From contig CM055188.1 of NCBI GenBank assembly GCA_029224185.1, forward strand, positions 28,957,414 through 29,021,413: a stretch of 64,000 nucleotides of DNA, in the 5' to 3' direction. A program made the translations under genes and the position numbers. This DNA is from Karalla daura. Its lineage: Eukaryota > Chordata > Actinopteri > Chaetodontiformes > Leiognathidae. The first letter of the stretch is position 1; the number at the start of each line of letters is the position of its first letter. Under the pieces are notes generated by a model. It ran no database searches. It had not been told where the DNA came from and saw nothing but the letters and a program-made list of their open reading frames with translations. Shown here in pieces: positions 12,583 to 38,480 of this stretch.

Positions 12583-13650
12583 GAATCAACAACCGAATCG
12601 AAATGAAACACAACAATCGAGAATCAGGAAGGTCGGACAGACCGCGGACAGTGTTCCCTCTTATCGACCGCAGGTGGCAGCCAGTATGTTACACGCTCTG
12701 TACCGACTGAAAGTGACAGATGGATCGAATCATCAAAAAAAAACAGACTTTGAATCGTGTCAGGCAAATGCTTTTACTTGATGAATTGTTTGAGACTCCT
12801 CCTACACTAATTCCACCTACAGCTCTTTAAGTTTCCCTCAAGAGACCTCCCCAAGGGGTCAACAGAGTTTTTTTTTTTATCTATCTATCTGTCTTAGTTT
12901 TCTGAAAATTAAGAGCTGAATTTTGCTTTTTATGTGGACTTCTAACCCAATCCCTACCTTTACATATACGGGAAATTGCTTTGTGTGCCTCTTACCTGCA
13001 GCTGGAGGTCAGGAAGTCTGACCTTAAAGCACTACATGACAATGTGTTCCCTTATTTCATGTATAAAATACGTTTTTTTTCTTTAAAAACTGATTTTATC
13101 AGTTACATCTTGCTCCAGAAAGGTATAATTTATGAGTAAATTAAAATAGTAACTTTCTGGGTAATTACTGCCTGAAGCGAACCATCCTCTGTGTTAGTGG
13201 CTGATCCCTCAGTGTTGGCTTTTCTCTCACCTCAGTGCTGTCGACACACCTGTGCTCTGGGACCATGGAGGCAGACATTCAGACCTCACCTGACCACCAG
13301 GCTGAATGGACACGACAATACAGCCTTATACTTTTTTATCCCATAAGAAGAACTCGGTATCTCAGTTGTCGTCGTTGTTGTGTGGAAAGATTTGGTTGCT
13401 CCTACGTTTTTAGGTTTTCACTTTGTGAACTGTACTCATCAGTCGGCTGTCTTCCATGCAAGTTGATAACTTAATATAAATTCCAATTTACAAACCGTTT
13501 CCCTCCAATTCCTCCTTTTTTTTCTACGTTTCCTTTTGTTTTGAGGTTAAATAAATGAATGCATATAAATTGTGGAACTTATTTATCATGGCTTTGTCTT
13601 AAGTTTACATTTACTCAAATACTGTAATAAAATTATACTGTTGTGTACCT
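12583..13650 (+). other. STRIP1 3' UTR
   Basis: Non-coding sequence follows the STRIP1 stop, with AATAAA at 13550-13555 and again at 13626-13631. The second is followed by a GT/T-rich stretch (about 13640-13670) typical of a cleavage downstream element, so a 3' end near 13.65 kb is likely. The roughly 1 kb length suits a vertebrate gene. Confidence 0.65.
13626..13631 (+). terminator. Polyadenylation signal AATAAA, STRIP1
   Basis: A canonical hexamer about 1.04 kb past the stop, followed within 30 bp by a T/GT-rich element. A second hexamer at 13550-13555 could give a shorter alternative 3' end. Confidence 0.6.
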
Positions 13651-14985
13651 GTTTATTTTTTCTTGTTCTGCCTTAACTTGATGATGGCTTTTCTAGTCTT
13701 TGCATTTCTGTCAGATTTAGACCCCATACCACTTGCAACATAGATGTGAATAAGTCAGAATATAATATAATAGAAGAGAATATGCCTTTAATCATCCTGC
13801 AATGAAGTTTCAGGCCGTTTTGTGTCAGAGGAGTCATGTTTTCTATGACATGTTTAGAGGCTCTTCCTGACTTACCTCCTCACTAGTGAACCCAGTAATA
13901 TAAATATAAATCATATAAATTTATGTAGGCATAATCTGTTATGCAATGAAATCCCTTCAGTGCTGCACAGTATGAGCAATTGTTATTACCTGCCATGGAA
14001 CATGTAATAAAAGCAGAAAAAAATCACAATAATTGTGTTCAGGTATAGTCAGGATTTAGAATTCAATGATACCTTATGTTCCAATGGAAAATAAATTCTG
14101 GCCTGGGTTGATTATGGGTTTGTGGGGTTCAGAAGGAATCCTGGGCTTCTTTCTTCAGGTAAGGTCACCTTTCTCTGTCCGCTTGTCTTCATAGGGTCCA
14201 CTTGAACCATGCTCGGTCTGGCCCCTCGCCTCAGGGTTCCCTACCACGAGCACATGACTCCATATAACATGGCTCTCAGTTTCTTTAAGACACGCTAACC
14301 ACTCCACAATAAACTGGAGGTTCCTGGGGAGATACGATGTAAACAGTTACTGTTTGTCAAACCTGTCAAAACACTTTTATTTTGACTAAATATAAGAAAA
14401 GTCTTAGCCCAGGTGAACCAGTACATAACATGGGAAGATGCTCCCATCCACATGGAGTCATGGCCAAAGAAGGAGGGAGAACAGCAGCTGTAACACTGTG
14501 CCATTTCACTTGTTTTGCTAATAACCCAAATGCTATGCTAAAGGGTACATAGCACTATAAAGATGCTAAAGTTGGGCAATGTTCCTATATATACATACAT
14601 GGCATTATAGTATATAAGCCTCTGGGAGTGGAGTTAGCATGATCTGCTTTCCCCCCCAAAGTCCAAAAACATAATTTTAGTTTGATTTGAGACATTCAAG
14701 ACAACATAATTTCCTCTGGGTGAGAGTGTGAGAGGTGTGTGTGTGTGTGTGTCCTGTGATGCTTCTGTGTGTTAATGGTGAGCACTCTCAGCACTCTACA
14801 GCACTGTATGATGTGGCGAACATCCCAATATAAGTCTGACAGAAAAAAAACAAAACAATATGAGAAAAAAACAGCAGCTTGTTCACTCTTTTTTATTATT
14901 ATCATTATTAATACTTTTAGTGATGTTCACAATTTTTACAATATTTTTTCAGTATCTTACAATCATAATATGACTGAGGGAAGAG

Positions 14986-15138
14986 AGAAAGAGAGAGATA
15001 GAGAGAGAGAGAAAGAGAGAGAGAGAGATGCATTTTTCTAAACAGTGCTTGAAATGTGTGCTCAGTAAGGCCCTGCACCCACAGGTAATGAGGAGGATAT
15101 AGTCCAAACACACACACGCACACACACACACACACACG

Positions 15139-15196
<58 letters not shown>

Positions 15197-15215
15197 CACG
15201 CACGCACACACACTT
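14986..15215. repeat. Adjacent (GA)n and (CA)n microsatellites
   Basis: An interrupted (GA)n tract at about 14986-15028 is followed 80 bp later by a (CA)n tract of about 100 bp with CACG interruptions. It lies in the spacer between the two convergent genes. Open frames across it encode only dipeptide repeats and are not genes. Confidence 0.9.
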
Positions 15216-17659
15216 ACACACTCCAGCACTTGTAAGGGTTACAACATCCCTTTGCCTTTAAGGGGCAGTTCCTAATCATTGCTTTTATGCAACACTAACG
15301 TGTCATACTTCTTTGAGTCTAAATTATTAATTGTAACAACTTCATATTGCTTTTACAGAAACCTTGATTTTTTTACTGCTATGAGGACAGCAAAACAAAT
15401 ATTCTTACTTTTTGTTGCTGTCCTAGTGAAAAAGTGCATTAATCACATTCATTAGTACTTTGTTACATTTACTGCTAAAACAGTTACTCTTTAAGACATT
15501 GATATACTTCACATGGATAAAATCTATCTTCAGAATACTTTGACTACACAAGATTATTTACAGATTCAGACAACAGAGAGCTCTCTAACAGGAAATGACC
15601 GGCTCTCACAGGCTGAAACAAGACGAGAAAAGAAACAAGATCTGAAGTTTGAAAAGTGAAGTATGTGTGCTGTACTTAGATCTACCACAAGAGGAGCGAA
15701 ACATGACGATTTCAGGTTCATTCTCTGTACAGTTGCTGTTTAAGGACGGTCTGAGGTTGACATTGTGAATTTTACATTTTGATTAAGTGAGTCTGCGTTC
15801 GACTAGGTCGACAATGAGTCGTAGCTGGGAAATAAAACAGCTGAACAGCTGTGGAAACATTCAAGCTGGCAGAAACCAAATCTGTCACTGTTACTGACTC
15901 TTCTATAATGAATTCAAATGATTATTAGAAGTTTTTCTGAGTCTGATTTTAACACAACTGTTTCCAGCCCAAAACTTGGCTGAATGCAGAATTCAGCTTA
16001 ATTAACTAATCAATAGGACTGTCGAGTGGTGATACAAGGACATATGACATTTTCAGTGTTGATACTGTAAAGCTGCAAATGCTAATCAATGAATCTTCTA
16101 ATGAAACATTTGACATAAACTGACATGAATATTTTCTGGTTTCTTTTGTCCTCCATGACAGCAAACTAAAAAACACTTCAAGTGAGGACAGAACAGGGTG
16201 TTTGTGAACACGGACGAACATATTTTAAGTGATTTCCTGACACTTTTATATCCCAAAACAAGTAATCGATTAATAAAATGAGTAAAACAATTTACAGATT
16301 TATCAGTGACAAAAATGAAGTAGACCAGTAAACGTATGAAGGAGACAGCTGAGTGAGAAGACATTTCTTCTTGACAGAGACACATGTCATGAACACAACA
16401 GACAACCAGCAGCTGCACACACACACGCACACACACACACACACACACACATGCACACACATTACCTTCATCCCCAAGCAGCATTTTCACATTGCACAAC
16501 AATAAGTAGCTACACAAACTACAAAATAGTAATAGAGTAAGTCTTTAAATATACACTTTAAATAAGCATCACACAAGATGAAAATATACAGTATATCATA
16601 TACTGGTCACTTTTAAAAGATAAATCTTTGTTGCTCATCACACCTACATACACTGCAAATATACAGGTATATAAATATAGTCCATTTAATCCTTAACACC
16701 ATGGCTTTGAGTTTTGTGATAAAAAAATAAATAAAGGTAACCTCTCTCGTGTCACAGGGGTTTCAATGTGCTCATGTTGAACGTCTAGAGGTGTTGCACC
16801 ACTACTCACTACTAGTGTGTACAAAAACTTAAAAAGAGTAGAGGAAACAAAGTTACTGTCTTTGCTTTGATAACACTTCCAAGACATTTATCAATCTACA
16901 AATACACAGAAAAAAAAAACAATGTGTGTGTGTGTGTGTGGGGAAGTGTCAGCATGCGTACGAAGCAATTCAACTTATTTCACCATTTATATATATATAT
17001 TCATCTATATTTTGTTCCTTAAAGTTATTAAATGTTTTGGTCCATAGCTGATTTTTTTGTTTTTTTTTCTCTATTTGTAGTTCATTATGTATTTTTTGGT
17101 CCATAGTGAACATAGTGTTGTGCATTCAGATTTGTGCTCCGATATAAACGTGTATTGCTTGCTCTCTGCGTGGGAATCATCTCATAGCAGCACTTGTTTC
17201 CATCTAATGTGTGCATACGTTTCCAAAGAAGCAGCTCAACAATTAGTGATTCCTTTGTGGTCAACAATTGTGTAAAATCTAGTTTGTGCTTTCGTTGGGA
17301 CGAAGTTACAACCGCACCGAGCAACGGATGGGCTGTTTGTGTGTTTGTTTCACTGTTCACCTGTTAATCTTTGGCGGCAACACCGAGGCTTCCTGTCAAA
17401 AACAACGTGTGCATAATGAAAGGGTGAGACTGCGGCTTTGGAGCAAATCGTCATATCCTGTGTCATATATCACTATACTGTACAACACTGTTTACAGAAT
17501 GAACAAGAACAATGCACAGGTGACACGGCAGACAATGGGAAACACAACTGGGTCTACAGAGCAGCTTTTAGCATAGTTTACAACACACAGAGCCTTGTGG
17601 AACGAAAATCTACGCAAGCGCAGGTCTTCTCTTCCTCTGAGCATCAGAACCGAGGAATG

Positions 17660-17712
17660 TGCGTGAGGTTTCACAGAGGAGACCTTGTGGTGAACCAGAC
17701 TTCATGGTTTTA
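17660..17712 (+). pseudogene. Second hAT transposase motif relic
   Basis: The frame RGDLVVNQTSWF followed by a stop matches the RGSLVLNQTSIVW segment of the relic at 6320-6360, both in DNA (GTGGTGAACCAGACTTCATG) and in protein. It looks like the start of the same transposase domain, truncated at once. An ATCGATTAAT-type hAT end-like sequence occurs 1.4 kb to the left, but linkage is unproven. Confidence 0.4.
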
Positions 17713-17905
17713 ACAGAACAACAGAAGTAGAAAACACTGACGGGCTTTTATTTTGAAATTCATTCAACTCACATTCATCTCGGCTCTCAGTGCAGGTGCA
17801 CAGTCAGCAGGACTGCACACACACACATACACACACACACTCCTCCTCCTCCTCTACTTTCACTTGTTCCCTTCACTGTGCAGACCTGATGCATCAGACT
17901 GTGTG

Positions 17906-17908
17906 TGA

Positions 17909-17973
<65 letters not shown>
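17906..17973 (+). repeat. (TG)n microsatellite
   Basis: About 34 GT units, nearly uninterrupted, in the spacer downstream of SLC6A17. On the SLC6A17 sense strand it is (CA)n. Confidence 0.95.
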
Positions 17974-19641
17974 TGCTAAGGGATCCACGTAATAAGGCAA
18001 AGAAAAGCAGAGCTTCGTCTTACACCCTGTGATGTGTGACGTCTCATGCAGGACAGAGACAGATGAACTTTGTACCTCACCCTGATTTCTATTCTTCCCT
18101 CTGCTGCTGCAGAGATGCACACGTGGTGGTTTTCTGGGCCAAATTAATTAAATAAATCGTTTAATTTACAGTAATCCTTCTGGTAAACAACATGTGGCCT
18201 GCCACCGGGAAGATCTCACACTGAATCTGTATGTTGTTGTCGAGATCCTTTAAAAGTCTGTGAGCATGTTTTATGAGTTTGTGACTTTGGTCGCTTTCAA
18301 GTATGATGAAAGATAGATGATAAAACAGACGTTTAGTATAATTTTGTGATTATTTTAAGGAAATATTATCTACATAAATGGAATTTTCAACGTCTCTTTT
18401 GTGTTTTTTTATCAATTCTTTGTTTAGACTTTAAAATAATGTAAAGGTCAAAGTACCTGTACATGTAAATTCTATCTATCTAATCTAAATATGTAGACTG
18501 TGCTCTTTTATTTTTCCATTCCTCCCAGGCTCTTTTATTTTGTGTCAGTTTTTATTTTGTAATTATTGCACTATAAAGTCAAAGTAGCTGTCTGACATCT
18601 GTAATGTTCTGTTCGTCTGTTTCTAATAATTAATAATTTAATAATTTAATAACTGCATATGATGCATTTTGCAAATGCAAGATGGAACGGCAGGAACTGG
18701 TAACGCACTTTTTGTTCGTTTGTTGTATTTGTGCTGCTTTAATTCAGTCAATTATTAAAATGTGACCTTCCTAAGAAGTAACATGCCTTGTGAGATTTAC
18801 TTGGATTTCTTTTCACCTTTTGTTTCTATTCTGAGGATTAGAGAGGGAGAGGGGGATTAAAGGGTGTATTCTGCTGTTTGTCTATGTTGCATATTCTTTA
18901 TGAGTCTTGATTTTCCCTTTTTTCTCTTCTCTACTGAAATGTACATTGCATTTTTTTTGTCCTTTTAATCCCCTTAATTCTGCTCAATAAAACACATTTA
19001 ACAATGATCCTAGAACATACATTGAATGGATTTTAAAGGGGCCTTAGAGTGGAGTGCTTATCCTTGTTCTCAGATGCTAACATAGACGCTATAGAAAGCC
19101 TATTTTTGGATCCTGTACAGATGCAGCTTTATACGCTTGAGCCAGAATCACATATTAAGGAAAAAAACCAAGATTGTGTCTTCTGCCATTTCACCAGAAC
19201 CTATGAAACAACGTGCTTTCGTTTTTTACTTGTGTTGCTCTACGTAGGAAGGTTCATGCAGATTATTTTTTTTGGGGGGGGGGCAGCATAGTTTGCATCA
19301 CCATCTTTCTCTGTTTGTTCATACGATGTTACCGGACGTGCCCCAGGAAATACACTGTTGTATGTTTCATTTGAGGTCCCCTTTTAAATGAAACCTTGTA
19401 ATATATAAATAAAAAACAACAACAACAAATGGAAAAAAACAGATAAATTGGCTGATTCCTGTCTCTGGCCGATCGACCGGCGCATCTCTGGTCTTCGGTG
19501 GTGACGTGTTGAGTGGCTACGTACAGGTCTGAGGTGTCGTGAGGAGGGCAGTGGTGGGGGCGTCCTGCACTGCAGTGATCCCAGAGGGCGACTTCAGGTA
19601 AACTGAGCTACGGGGCGTCAGAGGGGCGCAGGTTTGGAGGA

Positions 19642-32333
<12,692 letters not shown>

Positions 32334-32364
32334 CGGGGTCGGGAAGGGGTGCGGGGGTTGGAGT

Positions 32365-32403
<39 letters not shown>

Positions 32404-32450
32404 CAGAAGAGGAAGACGACGTGGAGGGATTTCAGCTCTGGGCCTCAGTC
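32334..32450 (-). other. 5' UTR part of SLC6A17 exon 2, with (CT)n
   Basis: On the minus strand an acceptor TTCTGATGCAG ends at 32451. About 117 nt of leader runs from there to the ATG at 32333. It contains (CT)n at about 32362-32401 (plus strand GA), ending some 28 nt before the start codon. A spliced leader implies an upstream non-coding exon. Confidence 0.6.
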
Positions 32451-32598
32451 CTGCATCAGAAACACAGAGGTCAGAGAGAAAAATTTAGTTCCAAGGACAT
32501 TTCTGCTACTTCTGGTCCCATACAGACAATGTTGTGACCAATAGATATCTCTCTCTCACTTCCTCCATTCACTCCCTACCTCTCACCATCCTTTGCCT

Positions 32599-32721
32599 CA
32601 TCCATCCATCCATCCATCCATCCATTATCTTACCCGCTTTGTACCATAATGGTGTCAGAGGGGTCTGTTGGAGCTTATCTTAGCACGAGGCAGGGAATAC
32701 ACTCCGGGCAGGGCCATTGAA

Positions 32722-32781
<60 letters not shown>

Positions 32782-32900
32782 TTATGCACACCATTCACTC
32801 CAATTTACACCAAGAGGCAATTTTACGGTCTCCAATCAACATAAATGTGATGTTTTTGGACTGCGAGGGGGGCAAGCTCACACAGACACAGTTGTGTCTT
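32599..32900 (+). repeat. Dispersed fish repeat with (ATCC)n end, plus (CA)n
   Basis: (CATC)n, then TTATCTTACCCGCTTTGTAC, TTGGAGCTTATCTTAGC, GAGGCAGGGAATACACTC, a 55-bp (CA)n, CAATTTACACCAAGAGGCAA and ATGTTTTTGGACTGCGAG. This ordered set is the pattern of a very common teleost interspersed repeat. Partial copies occur at 39750-39860 and 57290-57400, and in reverse near 61510-61560. Confidence 0.6.
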
Positions 32901-35900
32901 GTGTCTTAGTCTCAGACTGAACTTGAGACTTTGATGTGAGCCTCAGTACCAACACCTGGGAGTCAGGACCTCTGAGTTTTTAGGAATGGCCGCATCACAA
33001 TCTCACATCACAAGGAATGTACTAACTACAACTATATTTTCTGCTTGAGTTAAAGTAAAGCATTCTGGGAACTGAAGAGATCATGCCTCATGTTCCACAT
33101 AACAAAATAAAATAAATAAATAAATCAAATTTGGTCAGATTCAGGACATTTAACAGATATCATTGGGGATAATATCAAGCAGTTCATTTTTTAATAGAAC
33201 ATTAAATGCACAAATAATGCCTAAATATCAAGTTTACTGTTAAACACAACATGTTTATGTGATTTTTTTTGTTTTAAATCTACATTTTTTAATTACTCCT
33301 TAAATTTAATTTGATATTATGTTTCCTGGTTGTACCTTTCTTCTATTGAGCTATTGAGTTTCACTCAAAAAGTGCTACATACTGTATAGGAAAAACTGTC
33401 CAAATAAAAGAAAACTATTGACTCAATAACTCCCATTTACACTAGCTTTGGACCACTGGCTTGAATAAAGGGTTAATAAATTTCACATCTTAAAGATGAA
33501 TCTCTCCTAAACTAATTTTAATGTAATCTCTATGAAAGCTAATTGAAGCATCTTCAGTGCTGAGGCTAAGAAGTTTATATAAATCCTATGACATCTAGAA
33601 GCACAAATAATGGTAAACATGTTTTAATTGTGGCAGGGGGCCTGAGAAAGTCCCCCGCCCCCCTGTTGGGGATCCCGGTCCCAAAAAAGTTTTCAAACTT
33701 TTGTCTTAGAAGTCGGATAGAAACCTCTGTCTCTCTATCAGCCACACTGTGCTCATTCTGTAAAATGGAAACCTGTAACTTTTGTATTTTATCCATGAGG
33801 ACCAATACATCCATGTTATATCTGTACAGAAAATTCACACACAAATCATGTTATGATGATATTAACAGATAAAGTGGCATCTGAGTGGCATTTCTCCATT
33901 TAGTGCTTGGTTAGACCTGTAACAAGAGGCTGAAATGCAACACATGGTTCCCAGAGTCATGACGGACGTCAGCATGAAGAGAGGAAGAGCATTTGATACA
34001 CCTGCACGTTCCCTTGATTGGAGCCTGTCAACAAAATCTCAGTGTCAAGCACAGAGACATTTTACACTGAAAAGGCAAAGCAAAACAAAATCAAAACAAA
34101 CAAGCAAACAAACCCTGCTCCACCACAGCTCTTTGTTTCTCACGCAATGTTTTTGCCTCCAAAAAAGTCCCAATCCAGCAAATTGTTCTATTTAATTTCC
34201 CTCTTCTGCAAAGCTTAACTTTAGTGGAGCTTTTTTTTTTCTCCCTCTCTGTAAATCCCCATAATCCTCGGAAGCCTTACAGCAACAACCATCCTCACCC
34301 CTCTCTCAGGGAGTGGTTGGTTCAATCCAAACGTAAGAGAGGAAGTGAACATGATGCTTTGGATGAAACAGCGTCATGTGTTCTCCTGATCCACATCACG
34401 AGCCCTGGCGTAGGCTCATTACTTATTGAGTGAATCGGTTGTCCGTAACAAAAACCCGATGTCTGCCAGATCGTTATGTGAGCTCTGTTTCACATGAAGC
34501 GTGAAGTGATAAAGATGTGAAATTAAAAGAAGAAAAAAAAGAGATGAGTCAAGTTATCTCGCAGTTTCTGATTCTCTGTGCGCCTGAAGGAAAACGTTTG
34601 GGTTGAAGGACACATGGATGGAGAGTGATGCAGCCTCTTCCTCGTCACACTCCTCTCTGCTTACATCATCCTAAAGCAAACCCTGTCACCACCTGCACAC
34701 ACAGCTCCATCACTCCGGCACTTAGGGGCGCAAGAAAACTGCAAAACACTCAGAAAATTCCCTTGCATACACCCGGACTGCGCTCTTGCCTTTCCTCGTT
34801 TTATGCATTTTTCATTACCACAACAGATTTTCCTCCTCCGTGCATGTCAAGATGAACCTATGATGCAATAATCCACGGGCCATTCACAAGTCTTCATAAT
34901 CCCGCGTGCATTAACTGTAAAGCCCCCGGCGCTGCTTTTCTGTCTTGTCATCCCACCCCCTGCTACAGTACAGTACATAAGATGCGTAATATCAATCAGA
35001 GGCGGGCGGCCATCATCCAGCCAGCAATGAGAAAATGAAAACACATCGAATCACCCACCCAATAATCCATAAACACGCAGTTCCGATGACCCCGAGATGG
35101 GACTCGGACTGTGTAGAGCAATTTCATGCCACGGCAAAAGACATGATTTACATGGCTTTGGACGGGCCTGCAAATTTCTCTGTCTCCTCTGTCAAGCATG
35201 GATATGTCCTTGAAACAAAATCTACATTTTTAGTATTGAAGAATTACATCTGTCCAGTCCCTGCATATTTACTCTTGCTGAGTCAGACACTTTGCATCCA
35301 GCATAACAAAAACAAAACATGCATGTATGCACATACTTGATATTACTGTTATTAAATCCACAAAAACAAGGGTATGTAGTAAAAGCTCTGGTGTCAGGCA
35401 CAGAGATGCAGATTCATTCATTCATTTTTGTTCTGGAAGACAGTCGTTTTTTCTAATGTTTTTGCACTTGATCTTAAAAAAAAAACAGAGATGAAATGAA
35501 ATGTCGGAAACTGATGAAATACCTGCTACAGATACCTGAAAATACTGTCAACTTACAATCACTTTCTAATCCACGGATATCCTATCGCACATGACAGAAA
35601 GACGCAGCAAATCCTCACGAAACGTTTCCGCTTGAAAAATCTCGGATTAATCACTCATCAACAAATTTACAGATTAATATTCTGTCAATCAACGTCTGGA
35701 TTAATGGATTAATTGTCTCTAAACGAGACCCGGCATTCAGTAAAAGATGGGATCGTCTCGGCGTATTAAAAGCAGCAAATTCAAAGATTTCTGGACAACA
35801 TGATGACACTTTGTCACGCTTAAAGAACACCTGTTATGTCACTACACTGTTGGCATGCTAGCACGTTTTGCACGGCTACAAAAAACTAAAAATAATAAAA

Positions 35901-36889
35901 ACACAACGGTGGTAAATATCCAGCACCAACAAGGTCACCTGGCTGCTTGTAAACATCCTAAAAACCATGAAACCGTTCTACTAGAGGATAAATATACGTG
36001 CTTAAATTATCTCTCTCTTTCTGTGCGTGTGTGTGTGTGTGTATGTGTGTGTGTGTGTGTGTGTGTTAACAGAGGGTGGTAACAAAATAGCAGAGCCTGC
36101 AGGTATCAGCCTCTGTAATCAGTCCTGCTTAGATGTCTACACTTGTTCATTAATCGATTACTGATACTGACTGTGATTATCAGCCTCTTTTACAAGTCTG
36201 AACACACACACACGCACACACACACAGGCACACACGCATGCACACATGCACATGCACAGCTCAGTAGGTGGTTAATCAGCTGATTCACACACAAAGAAAC
36301 AAAGTATTTAAAGTGTGGCCTCACAGCACATAAATTAAACTATGCAAGGTTTCTGTCTCTGCAGCATTATCACAGAAAAACTGTGAAAAGAATACGAAGT
36401 ATAAGTAAGTAAATAAAAGTAAAAGCACTAGTTTAGTAATGCAGTGTGGGGATCCATCATCAGAAAGCAAAAGTAGGCAACAATAACCACTGTTTTCTTA
36501 TGTAATCTCTAAAATTAGATTCTCCAGCTGGATGTCTATTTTCTTCACTGCTAATCACAGTTTTTTGTCTCTGACTGCTCTGACATCACAAGTTCATTGT
36601 CCTTTCAAAAAAGTTTGTTTTGTGTCGTTGCTTACCTTGCTGGTAAGTAAAACACAAAAAACTGTGTTAATATCCCTTTGTTCCTACATTTGTCCTAGAT
36701 TTTATATTTATCCGACACTTTAATCCAAAGCCATTTATGCAGTCGGAAAAAAGCATTCAAGCTGCATAAAAAAAAGAAACAAATACTGTTCTACATTGTT
36801 TGGACCATCAGGAGATGAGCATGCAGAGTTTTAGGGAGTTAAAGAGTTAAAGGTAATCTACAGGGGCTGAATGTGGGATTCATATTTGT

Positions 36890-37215
36890 TTTCTGCTGTT
36901 AACACAGATTCTGTGGGACACTGATTTAATCAGCAACACCTCAGATGCTTTTTTTTTTAATAATCCTATTTTGGTGTAGGAATATTGACGTCCACATCTG
37001 CGTAGATCAATTTCATTCTGATCTGGCAACCACAGGCTTCACACTGATCGCGTGTCTTTCCTCCCACTCACATAAACATGTGACTTGACGTTCCAACAAC
37101 AGAGGTTAACAACTTTTTTCTTGGACTAAGTGATGATTGGAGCAATAGAGCTATGGAGCTCACACACATCCAGCCTTTCCTGTAGGAGCCACAGTCAGAG
37201 GAGGAATCAAAAACT
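36890..37215 (-). repeat. Copy C of the dispersed repeat (SLC6A17 intron 1), inverted relative to E
   Basis: The reverse complement carries TTGATTCCTCCTCTGACTGT, GGATGTGTGTGAGCTCCATA, GCTCTATTGCTCCAAT, ATCAGTGTGAAGCCTGTGGT and TTGCCAGATC in the order of copy E. On the plus strand its left part, GTTAACACAGATTCTGTGGG then TTTAATCAGCAACACCTCAG, matches copies A and B. It therefore links the two word sets into one longer element. Confidence 0.7.
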
Positions 37216-38122
37216 GACAAAGAACCAGGAGATTTTCGCTGACATTTCACTGGAAACGTCTCCAACTGCAGCCTCACAGTCATGAGCCTCTTTACTTGTA
37301 CCTGAATGCAAAGGCAATATACGCAACTTATTCTGGAAATGAGGTTTGTGTCATGTTCACATTTCACGTGACATTCTCTCTACTTATCTTACTCAAAAAA
37401 GCCAAGATGAAAACATATTTTCATTCTAGGTCCTCTTAAAATAAACATAAAAAGACGTATTTTGTCCTGATGCACATCGATCATACAAACACAATTAGAG
37501 GAATAGAAAGAATCTAAAAACAGTATGAGAAATCAATAAATGAAACATAAAGACTGTGGCTTTGTGAAGCTGTTTTCTCAAAGGCACCGTTTTTCTCCCT
37601 TCCCACTAGTTATTAGTTATTTCCACTTAGTTCTACACTCCACAACTCCACACAAAACTCTAAGATGCCAGGACATTTTACAGAGCCCTACTTCCACTCT
37701 GTACCACAGCTGCACCGAGCAGCTGCAGGTCCTGCGAGGCTGAGAGCTCCTCTCTCTCATCAACACCTCTGCTGCTATCAGCCGACTGTGGCACCGGACG
37801 CCACATCTGGTCCAGATGCTGATATCCCAGCTTCCACTTCACCGCCTGTCAAGAGGGATGCGACCACTTCTGCACGCAGCCAAGGTCAAACGCTATCGTT
37901 CCCTGACCTCTGCTGTGCAAACTACGGCTCATTTCGGACAGTGGATGGAAATTTAACAACTTCGTATGACTCGGAAAGGAGCGTTTGTAGCATTAAAGAA
38001 TAACAGGTGACAGACTTCATTGGCAGGATGCGAACTTTCTGCAGGCATTTAAAAAAAAAACCCAAACATATCAATATGTGTAGTCGTAAATATGTACAGA
38101 GTGGAGAAGAGATCGTCCTTAC

Positions 38123-38290
38123 CGCGTGTGTGTGTGCGCTGATCGATGAGCAGGGTTTGCAGGAGCGCAGATGTGCGTGTGAGCACAGACGTCGGGACGG
38201 TGCTGTCAGGACACTGGAGGACGGAGCGGGATCACATGCCGCGCTGCCTGCAGTCCGCGCGCAGGGTGGGGGCGCGGCGTGACGTCACGA
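38123..38290 (-). other. Predicted non-coding exon 1 of SLC6A17
   Basis: On the minus strand a strong donor, CACGCG|GTAAGGA, sits at 38123/38122 at the edge of a CpG-dense block. It would splice to the acceptor at 32451. The 5' end is a guess (within about 170-300 bp). Human SLC6A17 also has an untranslated first exon. A cDNA would settle it. Confidence 0.45.
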
Positions 38291-38480
38291 CATCAGCGAG
38301 GGGAACCGCTCACCTGCCGCTCTCTTCACTGCGCGCGGCCAGGTGCGAAACTCGGCGGGAGGAGGGTTGTGGTGGGGGGTGGAGGTGGGGGTCGGGGGCA
38401 CCACGGGATGGGGAGCAGAGCTGTGCGCATATTTTGTTCAAGGTTATCCGGTCCTACCTGAGGACGTGACGTCACAGCTC
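38125..38480 (-). promoter_or_regulatory. CpG-rich promoter region of SLC6A17 with two CREs
   Basis: This is the most CpG-dense stretch between STRIP1 and RBM15. It holds two full palindromic cAMP response elements, TGACGTCA at 38280-38287 and 38467-38474, 187 bp apart. It lies upstream of the predicted exon 1 donor and is the natural promoter for the minus-strand transporter gene. Confidence 0.6.

Larger units (their letters stand above)
13651..19641. other. Tail-to-tail spacer plus the SLC6A17 3' UTR
   Basis: STRIP1 and SLC6A17 converge here. No family-like ORF is present. Contents are (GA)n at about 14986-15028, (CA)n at about 15109-15210 and 16416-16452, (TG)n at 16922-16940 and 17906-17973, and an ATCGATTAAT-containing repeat at about 16265-16285. 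A hAT motif relic lies at 17660-17712. The part next to 19641 should be SLC6A17 3' UTR. Several TTTATT words (AATAAA on the minus strand), for example near 17748 and 18531, are candidate 3' ends, but I cannot choose between them. Confidence 0.5.
32451..38122 (-). other. SLC6A17 first intron (predicted)
   Basis: It lies between the predicted non-coding exon 1 and the start-codon exon. No coding frame is supported. It holds the dispersed repeat and (CA)n near 32.6-32.9 kb, (TG)n at about 36025-36066, (CA)n at about 36204-36230 and repeat copy C at 36.9-37.2 kb. The stretch 33.0-35.9 kb shows nothing I can name. Confidence 0.5.

Noticed and set aside
14917..15221. Minus-strand frames rich in CVCVCV and SLSLSL
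   Set aside because: Translations of (CA)n and (GA)n microsatellites.
33575..33872. Overlapping open frames of about 90 aa on both strands
   Set aside because: No splice context or domain; within the SLC6A17 first intron. Treated as chance frames.
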